Source of the DNA: Alphaproteobacteria bacterium
GTDB taxonomy: Bacteria; Pseudomonadota; Alphaproteobacteria; Micavibrionales; Micavibrionaceae
Reading direction: 5' to 3'
Assembly: GCA_030750865.1 (NCBI GenBank)
Contig: JASMHE010000008.1
Location: 434,001 to 498,000 of the forward strand
Length of the DNA stretch: 64,000 bases
This document shows, piece by piece, positions 38,181-46,538 of the stretch; the stretch's first letter is position 1, and every line of letters begins with the position of its first letter. The notes below the pieces were generated by a model, which saw only the letters and a list, made by a program, of their open reading frames with translations, did no database searches and was not told the DNA's origin. A program made the position numbers and the translations under genes.

Positions 38181-40997
38181 TCAGTTCGACAATTGACGGA
38201 TAATCTTGTCGCGGAATTCCATTGCAATATCCATGTGATCCACGCTCGCCTCATGCGCGATAGAGGTGAAGCGGTCCATCTCACCGTGGAAAATGACCGT
38301 TACTGTCACACCGGCTTCGGGCGTGACACACGCAATATCATAAGACGAAATATTCATGCCGCCCGCGTGTGTTGTAACGACAGGCACCGAAGCGAAATCA
38401 CCGTTACAGCGTTTGCGCAATTTACCGATGTAATTATCAACATACTGGTCATAGTAAGCCTGATTTTGCATTGGGCGCACTTCTGCGCTGCCAAATAATG
38501 TGCCTGTATCCCAGCGGTAGGTTACTCGATTTTCAGTATCAGAACTATCTTCCTGCAACCCGCCTTGGACGCGGACACCTGCTTCACTCAACAATGCGGC
38601 AATATCATTAGCCGCCCCTTGAATGGCGCGATTTGAATCAAAACCGCTTGGCGCGATTCGTGCCACATCGACAGGTTCCGTCTGCACACGCCCTGTTCCG
38701 CCGGAGAACAGCGCACGGTTGTTTTGGGACACGCCATCGTTGCGGTCAATCGCTGCGACTTGCGCACTACACTGCTGTTGTGCTTCGGAAAGCTTTGTTT
38801 CCATTTCCATCAGTTTTTCCGCTTGTGCGCGTCCGGCAAATTTCGGATCGAACAGCTTATATTCAAGTGCTTTTTTCTCAAGCTTACATTGACGTTCTGC
38901 CGTTGCCAGCTTACGCCCAAGACGTTCCAGTTGACGCTCTGCTTCGTTAAAGCGGCGCGTGGCTTGTTCCAGATCCCAGTCATCACCGGAAATATTCACC
39001 AGTGTCATATCTTTTTCATTTTGAAGCGCGACAATTTGCTCCCGCAGCTCACGCTTTTCTTGCTTCACAAGATCAAGCTCTGTTTGAACACGCCGCAATT
39101 TAGAGGCCAGATCATAATTCTCTTCTACAACAGCGTTACCCTGCCCGCTTTCCGCGAGAGCCAGATTCAAACGGTTATTCTCATTTTTCAACTGTTTGAT
39201 CTCGCGTTCAAGGTCAAGAATCGTTTCCGCTGTTTTCCCGGCAACCGCATCGTTTGCATCAGCCGAGGCCATCTGTTGTTCAGCCAATGATTGACGCAAT
39301 TCAGCCAATTCGGCTTCTTTTGTTTCGATCACCTGCTCCATCACATGAATCTGATTTGTATAAGACTGCTTTTGCCCCGTCAGCGCCTCTTTCAACTGTG
39401 CGATATCTTCGTTCAGCTTGTCGATATTCTCGGTTGATTTACCACTTTGCTTGGCTTGGCTCTGCGCTTCGGAAAGCTGTGTCTCCAGCTTGGTAATCAC
39501 CGTATCTTTTTCACCCAGAATGCGTTCAAGATCGGCAATTTGGTTTTCATACTCATCTTTGGCGCCTGACGTACTTCCGGCTTGTTCCTGCAATGTGGCA
39601 AGGCGTGCTTCTGTCTGGTCCTGCGCCTGACGCAATGAGGCAATCGTTTGCTCATACCCTTGACGTTCCTTGCGGAACGCTTCTTTGACAGAGGCAAGTT
39701 CTGTAGCCAGTTGATCATAGGCCTGCAATTTGGCTTTTTGATCTCCCGTCAGGCGACCGGATGCGGACGCAAGCTGCTGCTCCAGAGATTGGATTTTCTG
39801 TGCGCTTTGCGCTTTGTCCTGTTTCAGATCGTTGATTTTCTGCATGAAAATCTGTTCCAGTTCACCGACTGCATTTTCATTCTGCGCCATAACCTGTTCG
39901 AATGCAGAAATCTGTGCTTCATACTGGCCTTGCTGTTCTGTCAGCGCTGATTTGGCCTGCATCAATTCTGTTTTTAACGCGCGCACATCATTCGGCAATC
40001 CGGCAACGGCATTTTCCATGCCTTGCTGCAGAGTTGATATTGCGCTGCTCTTACTATCCAGATTACGCTGCGCACTGTTCAAAGCGCTTTCCAATTCAGC
40101 AATACGTTCTTTGTGCGCTCTGTTTGTTTTCTCAACCAGTTGTAAACGGGATTGCGCAGAAGCCAGCTTTTCCTGATACTCGGCAGCCACCGCTGTATCC
40201 GTCATTGATGACGAGATATTCTGCGGCGAGTCCCCCAGACTGCGCAAACGCTTGTTTAATGCCAGATTTTGACGCTCCAGAAGTTTGACTTTTTCCTCAA
40301 GGCTCAAATCAGCGACTGTTTTCGCGACAGGTTTTGCCCGTTCTTTGGCTGTAATCCGGATCGGCTCCCCGGCCATATTGCTTGCGCGATTCACGTTTTT
40401 CACAGACGCAGACGCCGCAGCAGAAGAAATATCGGTCACAGTACTACCAGCTTCGTTATCAGCCTCAACCTCAGGTTCAGGCATCGACATCGAAAACTCT
40501 GTCCCAACAGGCATACCAAGACATTCATCAAGCTTCATTGAAACCAGCTTATAATCTTCGATCTGGTAACGCACCTGCAATCCGTCAACGTCAACTTCCA
40601 GCTCTTTGGAAGCAGAAATAGCATTTTGGAAAACATCATCCTGACCGATACGCACCACGAAAGCACTTGGCGACACAGGACTGACGGCATAGTCACGGCT
40701 TTTGAAATCATCCGGTTTCAACGTCACGTCATAACGCTGGTTATTCATGAAACGGTCTTTTTCAAGATCAATCGCCAAAGAGCTTTTATGCTCCTTGTTC
40801 CGGGCGAATGTCAAAACGCCTTTGCCATCGAACCGTTTGGCCGCAGCACAGTAGAAATTCTCCCCATCGGCAGAATCGACACGCGAAACCTGCCAGACAT
40901 TGTCTTGCGCCATTGCGGGGGATGCAAACATCACCATCGCGGCGCCCAGTAGAATTTTGTTGAAATGTTTTTTTGTTTTGCTCTGAATAATCGGCAT
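38181..40997 (-). CDS. Exported 938-residue coiled-coil protein of unknown function
   Basis: I do not recognise this protein. A Sec signal peptide (about 1-30) ends ASPAMA-QD. Residues about 31-160 form a small globular domain with two Cys (FYCAAAKRF; DECLGMP). Residues about 215-720 are a long, nearly continuous coiled coil rich in Glu, Gln, Lys and Leu with heptads such as ELEQIFMQKINDLKQD. A Ser/Gly linker leads to a C-terminal globular domain (about 780-938) with two Cys (RKRCNGDF; YDIACVTP). It is therefore a periplasmic rod with a domain at each end. It is monocistronic, converging on phaR. Confidence 0.85.
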   Translation of the reverse strand: MPIIQSKTKKHFNKILLGAAMVMFASPAMAQDNVWQVSRVDSADGENFYCAAAKRFDGKGVLTFARNKEHKSSLAIDLEKDRFMNNQRYDVTLKPDDFKSRDYAVSPVSPSAFVVRIGQDDVFQNAISASKELEVDVDGLQVRYQIEDYKLVSMKLDECLGMPVGTEFSMSMPEPEVEADNEAGSTVTDISSAAASASVKNVNRASNMAGEPIRITAKERAKPVAKTVADLSLEEKVKLLERQNLALNKRLRSLGDSPQNISSSMTDTAVAAEYQEKLASAQSRLQLVEKTNRAHKERIAELESALNSAQRNLDSKSSAISTLQQGMENAVAGLPNDVRALKTELMQAKSALTEQQGQYEAQISAFEQVMAQNENAVGELEQIFMQKINDLKQDKAQSAQKIQSLEQQLASASGRLTGDQKAKLQAYDQLATELASVKEAFRKERQGYEQTIASLRQAQDQTEARLATLQEQAGSTSGAKDEYENQIADLERILGEKDTVITKLETQLSEAQSQAKQSGKSTENIDKLNEDIAQLKEALTGQKQSYTNQIHVMEQVIETKEAELAELRQSLAEQQMASADANDAVAGKTAETILDLEREIKQLKNENNRLNLALAESGQGNAVVEENYDLASKLRRVQTELDLVKQEKRELREQIVALQNEKDMTLVNISGDDWDLEQATRRFNEAERQLERLGRKLATAERQCKLEKKALEYKLFDPKFAGRAQAEKLMEMETKLSEAQQQCSAQVAAIDRNDGVSQNNRALFSGGTGRVQTEPVDVARIAPSGFDSNRAIQGAANDIAALLSEAGVRVQGGLQEDSSDTENRVTYRWDTGTLFGSAEVRPMQNQAYYDQYVDNYIGKLRKRCNGDFASVPVVTTHAGGMNISSYDIACVTPEAGVTVTVIFHGEMDRFTSIAHEASVDHMDIAMEFRDKIIRQLSN

Positions 40998-41198
40998 TGG
41001 TGTACCCCAAAGATATTAAAGAATCGATTCAATCTATTCCACGGTAAGGTTACACGTTTGAAACCGTTTTAAAAAGCGGTTTTTACGATTTTATGTCCCA
41101 AAAAACACGGGTAGAAGCGCGCTCACGGGCTTTTGGCGCGGCGACATAAAAAGGATACAGAATGCATCGATATTCTATAACACAAACAAATCAGTGCG

Positions 41199-42309
41199 TT
41201 ACGCAACTTTCTTGTCCTGTTTATGCGACAAGGAGGCTTCCAGGAACTGGTCGATATCGCCATCCAGTACAGCTTGTGAATTTGTCGTTTCATGCGCTGT
41301 TCTCAGGTCTTTGATCATTTGGTACGGATGTAAAACATAAGACCGGATCTGATGCCCCCAGCCGATATCGCTTTTCTCGGCATAGTCTTCTGCCTGCTCG
41401 GCTTCGCGGCGCTGTAATTCCAGTTCATACAACTTGGCTTTCAACATCGCCATCGCATGCGCGCGGTTCTGGTGTTGGGAACGCTCACTCTGACACGCAA
41501 CCACCACCCCTGTCGGTTCATGCGTAATACGCACGGCACTATCCGTCGTATTGACGTGCTGGCCGCCCGCACCGCTGGAACGGTATGTATCAATCCGCAA
41601 GTCTTTTTCTTCGACATCAATATCAAAATCCTCATCCACGACCGGAGACACCGTCACAGATGCAAAACTGGTGTGCCGCCGCGCATTCGAGTCAAACGGT
41701 GAAATCCGCACAAGACGATGCACGCCATTTTCCGTTTTCAGCCATCCATAAGCATTTTCGCCAGTGACCTGAATCGTGGTCGATTTGATACCGGCTTCAT
41801 CGCCGTCACTTTGTTCAAGAATTGTTGTTTTGAAACCGCGCCGGTCGGCCCAGCGAAGATACATCCGCAATAACATAGAGGCCCAATCCTGCGCCTCAGT
41901 GCCGCCTGATCCGGCATGCACCTCGAGGAAAGCATCGTTCTGGTCCGCTTCACCCGACAACAGACTTTCAAGCTGTAATTTATCAATACGTTTTTTGATC
42001 TCAGCCAGCTGCTTCTCAGACTCGAGAACGATATCTTCATCGCCCTCTTCTTCGGCCATCACAATCATTTCGGCATGATCGTCCGTTTCACTCTCGATTC
42101 CATTAATCATGTCGATCTTGGTTTCGAGACGGTTTTTCTCTTTCATCAAGTCTTGCGCTTTATCGGGATCGGACCACAAATCAGGGTCGGCGCTCAGGGC
42201 TTCTAGCTCGCGCAGGCGTTCACAGGCATTATCCCAGTCAAAGATGCCTCCGTAGAATGAGAAGCGCGTCCTGAATATCATTAATGATTGCGGTTGTTTC
42301 AGCTTTCAT
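41199..42309 (-). CDS. prfB: Peptide chain release factor 2, with programmed +1 frameshift
   Basis: The gene starts at ATG 42309 and reads 23 codons (MKAETTAIINDIQDALLILR...) to an in-frame TGA at 42240-42238. After the CTT at 42243-42241 the ribosome must skip one base and continue in the frame GAC TGG GAT, giving a protein of about 369 residues. RF2 features follow: AGSGGTEAQDWASM contains the GGQ-region neighbour and SSGAGGQHVNTTDSAV is the catalytic GGQ loop. The recognition region contains the RF2-type Ser-Pro-Phe (RISPFDSNA). The shift site is the E. coli-type autoregulatory element. An uninterrupted 360-codon frame from 42281 is not the real start. Confidence 0.97.
42237..42252 (-). 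promoter_or_regulatory. prfB +1 frameshift site
   Basis: On the minus strand this reads CGGAGG-CAT-CTT-TGA-C. The GGAGG pairs with 16S rRNA three bases before the slippery CTT, and the following TGA-C is a weak stop read only by RF2, so scarcity of RF2 promotes the shift. Spacing equals the E. coli prfB element. Confidence 0.95.
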
Positions 42310-42344
42310 GGCGTGTCCTTACGTATGCTGGCTTATAACCTATG

Positions 42345-42358
42345 CCGGCATGTGCCGG
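42345..42358. repeat. Dyad upstream of prfB
   Basis: CCGGCA-TG-TGCCGG, a perfect 6-bp GC-rich dyad, lies 36 bases upstream of the prfB start, between it and the DJ-1-like gene. There is no T tract. It may be a protein site or the remnant of a terminator. Confidence 0.45.
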
Positions 42359-42411
42359 TCCGCTACCGTACTGTTCCACCGTCAATATAGCGGCGCAACA
42401 CCACGAGACCG

Positions 42412-42993
42412 TTATGCGGCGTTTTTGTCTTCCTGACAAACAGTAGCACATTCGGTCAAAAATGCCATCGCAGACTTCACAACATCATCTGTCTGATCTG
42501 TCATAGCTGTGTTCGCGCTAAAGATATTACGATCCATCATCACGTACTCTGCACTGTATGTTCCGCCGGCTGTCTCGATCATATCCTGAACGTCTGCCGC
42601 GCCAGCCATCGTAAAGCCAGCCGCATTTTCCGTCATTGCCATGATTTTTGCCGCATCGCCCATCAGGACAACAGGCTTGGCAATCGCCATGAACCCTGAA
42701 ACAAAACGTTTCGTATGTGCCGTCAGGTTCAGCTTATTCAGACTTCTTTCGCCACCTGGCACAACCAGACAATCAAAATCCGCAGCGAGCGCACGGTTAA
42801 TCTGTGTATCAACAGCAAAATTATGCCCCCAGTTATCGCCATCCCAACCGTTTACAAGTCCTTGCTCGACACTGACAATACGGACATTCGCACCGGCAGC
42901 CAGCATAGCGCGCTGCATTGCGATCATGTCATTTTGTTCAAAGCCATTTGCAACCAAGATTGCGATTTTCATTTCAGCAAGCGGTTTCATCAT
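42412..42993 (-). CDS. DJ-1/PfpI-superfamily protein lacking the nucleophilic cysteine
   Basis: A 193-residue flavodoxin-like domain protein. The conserved Glu is in VANGFEQNDM and the sheet pattern (CLVVPGGERSLNKL) is that of DJ-1/PfpI. At the nucleophile elbow, where active members have A-x-C-H/x, the sequence is VVLMGDAAKIM, with Gly in place of Cys. The classical glyoxalase, protease or amidotransferase chemistry is therefore unlikely. Two Cys lie in the C-terminal tail (ECATVCQ). It lies upstream of prfB on the same strand by 102 bases. Confidence 0.78.
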   Translation of the reverse strand: MMKPLAEMKIAILVANGFEQNDMIAMQRAMLAAGANVRIVSVEQGLVNGWDGDNWGHNFAVDTQINRALAADFDCLVVPGGERSLNKLNLTAHTKRFVSGFMAIAKPVVLMGDAAKIMAMTENAAGFTMAGAADVQDMIETAGGTYSAEYVMMDRNIFSANTAMTDQTDDVVKSAMAFLTECATVCQEDKNAA

Positions 42994-43249
42994 AAGTTAT
43001 TACTCCTAATTTATTTATTTTTATTGTTGTGTTTGTTTCGCCATCGCGAAACCCCGTGGAGCTTAATGCCGCCGCACAAATTCACAGGCAAAAATCGCTG
43101 GGACTGTACGGTTTCCGGCAAGATCAGACCCCGATGCGGACAGATTATGTCACAGGAAGCTCTGCACGGTTTTGAATATCGTGTGGCTGTGTGGATACGC
43201 GATTTTGATCGTTGCTGTCAAGAATAATATGGTAATGAACGGGAAATAT

Positions 43250-43885
43250 TCATTTTTTCTTATGTAGCCGCTTTTTCAACGACACAATATCAGCCATCAG
43301 ACGCTCGATCTCTTCGCCCAGCGGATCAAGTTTTTGATCCGACGGCAAGCCATAGGCCTGCACCGTTGTCTCATCACACTTGCATGATACCAGGCGCGCC
43401 GGATTCCCGACGGCAGTACATCCTGCGGGCACATCCGTCGTCACCACCGCATTTGCGCCAACCTTTGCGCCCTCACCAATGGTGATATCGCCCAATATCT
43501 GCGCGCCTGCACCAACCATGACATTGTTTTTCAGGGTCGGGTGACGTTTGCCTTTTTGCTGCGCGCCGATTCCGCCGAGGGTCACACCGTGATACAACGT
43601 CACATCATCTTCGACAACCGCCGTTTCCCCGATCACGACCCCCATACCGTGATCGACAAAAAACCGCTTTCCGATTTTCGCCGCCGGATGAATTTCAATC
43701 CCCGTCAGAAACCGTCCGATATGCGAAACAACCCGCGCCGGTGTGCGCCATCCGAAGCCCCAAAGAACACGGGCAATTTTGTAGAATAAAAGAACATGCA
43801 CCCCCGGATACGCCAAAAGCACTTCCAGAAAAGATGGTTGTACCGGATCACGTTTTTGTATGGATTTTATCAGGCCGAATATCAT
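43250..43885 (-). CDS. cysE: Serine O-acetyltransferase
   Basis: A 211-residue short-form serine acetyltransferase, the first step of cysteine synthesis. The left-handed beta-helix is visible as hexapeptide repeats from about 65 to 165, with the active-site segment HGMGVVIGE and DVTLYHGVTLGGIG. The N-terminal helical domain is reduced compared with the 273-residue E. coli enzyme. The C-terminus is a charged helix ending KKK. Its start overlaps the cysK stop by 4 bases, so the cysK-cysE pair is co-translated and probably forms the cysteine synthase complex. Confidence 0.92.
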   Translation of the reverse strand: MIFGLIKSIQKRDPVQPSFLEVLLAYPGVHVLLFYKIARVLWGFGWRTPARVVSHIGRFLTGIEIHPAAKIGKRFFVDHGMGVVIGETAVVEDDVTLYHGVTLGGIGAQQKGKRHPTLKNNVMVGAGAQILGDITIGEGAKVGANAVVTTDVPAGCTAVGNPARLVSCKCDETTVQAYGLPSDQKLDPLGEEIERLMADIVSLKKRLHKKK

Positions 43886-44862
43886 TCATCTTGCTCCAGC
43901 CCATCAAACAGCGCTGTCGAGAGATAGCGCTCTGCCCCGGACGGTAACAACACAACAATTTGCTTGCCTTTATTTTCGGGTTTTTCTGCCATACGCACCG
44001 CTGCTTTAAGTGCCGCGCCAGACGAAATCCCCGCCGGAATGCCTTCGACCTTTGCCAGCAAGCGGCTCATCTCAAAAGACTCTTCGCCTGTGACGGTCAT
44101 CACATCATCATAAATATCCGTATTCAGGTTATCCGGAACAAAACCAGCGCCGATCCCTTGTATCGGATGCGGCCCGGCATCACCGCGTGACAATACCGGA
44201 CTTTCTTCGGGTTCGACCGCAACAATCCTGACATCGGGGTTATGCGTTTTCAAAACTTCTCCGACCCCTGTAATAGTGCCGCCTGTTCCGACACCACCAA
44301 CGAAAATATCGACTTGTCCGTCTGTATCCATCCAGATTTCCTCTGCCGTCGTCCGGCGGTGTATGTCCGGATTGGCCGGATTTTCAAACTGCCCCAGCTG
44401 ATAGCCGCCATCGACAGACCGGCCCAGCTCCTCAGCTTTGTTAATTGCCCCTTTCATCCCCTCTTCTTTCGGGGTAAGAACCAGTTCCGCGCCCAAATAG
44501 CTCAGCATCTTCCGGCGCTCCAACGACATGCTTTCCGGCATCGTTAGAATCAAACGGTATCCTTTGGCCGTAGCAATAAAAGCCAAACCGATGCCGGTAT
44601 TGCCCGATGTCGGCTCGATCAACACGGTTTTACCGGGCGTGATCTTGCCGTCCTTTTCCGCCGTTTCAATCATCGACAGTGCGATACGGTCCTTTACAGA
44701 AGATAACGGATTGAAAAATTCCAGTTTGGCCAACAAGTCCACAGACAATCCAAGATGCTCTGTCAGCTTTGATAGTCTGACAACAGGTGTCCCGCCGACA
44801 ATATCCGTGATTGAATTATATATACGCCCTCTTGGTGCACAAACCATATCTTCCTCCGTCAT
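43882..44862 (-). CDS. cysK: Cysteine synthase A (O-acetylserine sulfhydrylase)
   Basis: A 326-residue PLP enzyme making cysteine from O-acetylserine and sulfide. The PLP lysine is Lys57 in NPLSSVKDRIA; TSGNTGIGLAF binds the substrate carboxylate and VGTGGTITGVGE the phosphate. A strong CGGAGGAAG site lies just before the ATG. It is first in the pair with cysE. Upstream (44863-45085) is an AT-rich divergent interval with a TTTACA hexamer but no clearly spaced -10. Confidence 0.94.
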   Translation of the reverse strand: MTEEDMVCAPRGRIYNSITDIVGGTPVVRLSKLTEHLGLSVDLLAKLEFFNPLSSVKDRIALSMIETAEKDGKITPGKTVLIEPTSGNTGIGLAFIATAKGYRLILTMPESMSLERRKMLSYLGAELVLTPKEEGMKGAINKAEELGRSVDGGYQLGQFENPANPDIHRRTTAEEIWMDTDGQVDIFVGGVGTGGTITGVGEVLKTHNPDVRIVAVEPEESPVLSRGDAGPHPIQGIGAGFVPDNLNTDIYDDVMTVTGEESFEMSRLLAKVEGIPAGISSGAALKAAVRMAEKPENKGKQIVVLLPSGAERYLSTALFDGLEQDE

Positions 44863-45085
44863 TTATTTTCATTGTGATCTTCTAACATACCGCTTTACTT
44901 ATATTTTATATGATGGGACAAATGTAAAGTGTTTCTTTTAAACTCTTGCCAGATGGTCTAGACTTTACCGTAATATAACGACTCATGCTTTCGGGCTGTC
45001 TGTTATGCCAGTTTAAATTAAGATAGAAACCATATAGGATCTCCGGATCGGAAAAGAAAGTAACGTAATAAAAGGTATTAGGAAT

Positions 45086-46003
45086 ATGAGACTATTATAT
45101 AGCGGGCTGATTCTTTCCTGTTTTTTGAGCTTCAGTGCATGTTCTGCACAGCAAGAGTTCGCAGAAGTTGAAACACTGAACGAAGTGCAGGCTGTCGGAA
45201 GCCCCTTCACACGCGAACTGGCTGACGGATACCGCGCCTATGCGAATTATGAAATGGAAAAAATGCACGATCACCCTGACGGGCTACACTTTGCACGCAA
45301 AGGGATCGCCGCTGCACGTGGTGAAAACGTTGTGCCGGAACCTGTTTCAGACTGGAACCTGCTGCCGTCTCATATCGAAGAGCTGACAACAGCGCGCGGA
45401 CGCCTGATTACAACACTGAATTTCGGCGCACGTGAAATCGCGCCATCAACGGCCGCCGCCGCACAAGTAAACTATGACTGCTGGATTGAACAGCAGGAAG
45501 AAAACTGGCAGGCCAATGAAATCCTGAATTGTAAAGCACAATTCCTGTCAAACATTGCCGAACTGGAACGTATGGTTACACCACCGGAGCCCGTTGATGT
45601 ACCGCTGCCGAAAGCAGAGCCGAACATTCTGGAACCGATTGGTGAAGAAATTTCACAGGAAATGGCACCACAACATGCCATGTATCTGGTCTTCTTCGAC
45701 TATGATTCAGCCGCTGTCAGTGATGACGGTATGGGTGTTCTGGATGCTGTCGAACAGGAACTGCAAACACGCAGTGTTGAACGCATCACAATCACAGGGC
45801 ACACAGACCGCGCAGGTCCGGAGTCATATAATGACAAACTGGCCGTAAAACGTGCAAATGCCGTGCGTGACATGCTGGCTGCCAATGGTATCGACCGCAG
45901 TATCATCCAAACGCAAGGCGCCGGTGAAAAAGATCTGCTGGTACAGACGGAAGACGGCATCAGAGAGCCGGCAAACCGTCGCGTGCAGATTACATTCCAC
46001 TAA
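45086..46003 (+). CDS. OmpA-family outer membrane lipoprotein
   Basis: A 305-residue protein with a lipoprotein signal (lipobox SFSAC, Cys about 19). The middle (about 30-165) is helical and lacks a known domain. The C-terminal OmpA domain (about 195-305) has FFDYDSAAVSDDG, ITITGHTDRAGPESYN and NRRVQITF and should bind peptidoglycan. It differs from Pal by the long N-terminal helical region. It is divergent from cysK and 56 bases before apaG. Confidence 0.88.
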   Translation: MRLLYSGLILSCFLSFSACSAQQEFAEVETLNEVQAVGSPFTRELADGYRAYANYEMEKMHDHPDGLHFARKGIAAARGENVVPEPVSDWNLLPSHIEELTTARGRLITTLNFGAREIAPSTAAAAQVNYDCWIEQQEENWQANEILNCKAQFLSNIAELERMVTPPEPVDVPLPKAEPNILEPIGEEISQEMAPQHAMYLVFFDYDSAAVSDDGMGVLDAVEQELQTRSVERITITGHTDRAGPESYNDKLAVKRANAVRDMLAANGIDRSIIQTQGAGEKDLLVQTEDGIREPANRRVQITFH

Positions 46004-46059
46004 GCGGTTTGCCGAACGGAAAACGCATCGGAACGAACCAAACACGGGATACGATAAAT

Positions 46060-46494
46060 ATGCTTGAGACAAGTGCCGAGAATCATACGATCAGAGAAAT
46101 GATCTATACGAAAACGACACATGATATCGAGATATCAGTCAAACCGGTTTTTCTCGAGGATCAATCCATGCCGGAGAAAAATTATTATGTGTGGTCGTAT
46201 CATGTCAAAATCCTGAACAACCGCAAAGACCCGATCCGGTTGCAAACACGATACTGGCAAATCACCGATGCAACAGGCGTTGTTCAGGAAATCGAAGGAG
46301 AAGGCGTTGTCGGCGAACAGCCCGTCATTCACGGCGGCTGCATGTATGAATATACAAGCGGCGCCCCGCTGAATACACCAAGCGGCATCATGGTCGGTAC
46401 ATATGAAATGCTGAACGATGATGACAGTGCGTTTAATGTCGAAATCCCTGCCTTCTCACTCGACAGCCCCCACCAATCTCACGTTTTGCACTGA
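46060..46494 (+). CDS. apaG: ApaG-family protein
   Basis: A 144-residue beta-sandwich protein. Typical ApaG segments are YYVWSYHVKILNN, LQTRYWQITDA, GEGVVGEQPVI and the end GIMVGTYEM. ApaG is annotated as affecting Co2+/Mg2+ efflux, but its biochemical role is unclear. The frame opens with a TTG at 46009; the first ATG is at 46060 and another at 46099. The stop codon is the first base of a hairpin before trkH. Confidence 0.92.
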   Translation: MLETSAENHTIREMIYTKTTHDIEISVKPVFLEDQSMPEKNYYVWSYHVKILNNRKDPIRLQTRYWQITDATGVVQEIEGEGVVGEQPVIHGGCMYEYTSGAPLNTPSGIMVGTYEMLNDDDSAFNVEIPAFSLDSPHQSHVLH

Positions 46495-46522
46495 AAGACG
46501 AAAAAAAACGCTTCACGTCTTT
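46494..46522 (+). terminator. Hairpin between apaG and trkH
   Basis: AAAGACG (46494-46500) pairs with CGTCTTT (46516-46522) around a 15-base A-rich loop. It starts at the apaG stop and ends one base before the GAGGGAG ribosome site of trkH. It could attenuate transcription or mask translation. The T tract is short. Confidence 0.5.
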
Positions 46523-46538
46523 TGAGGGAGTATAAGCC

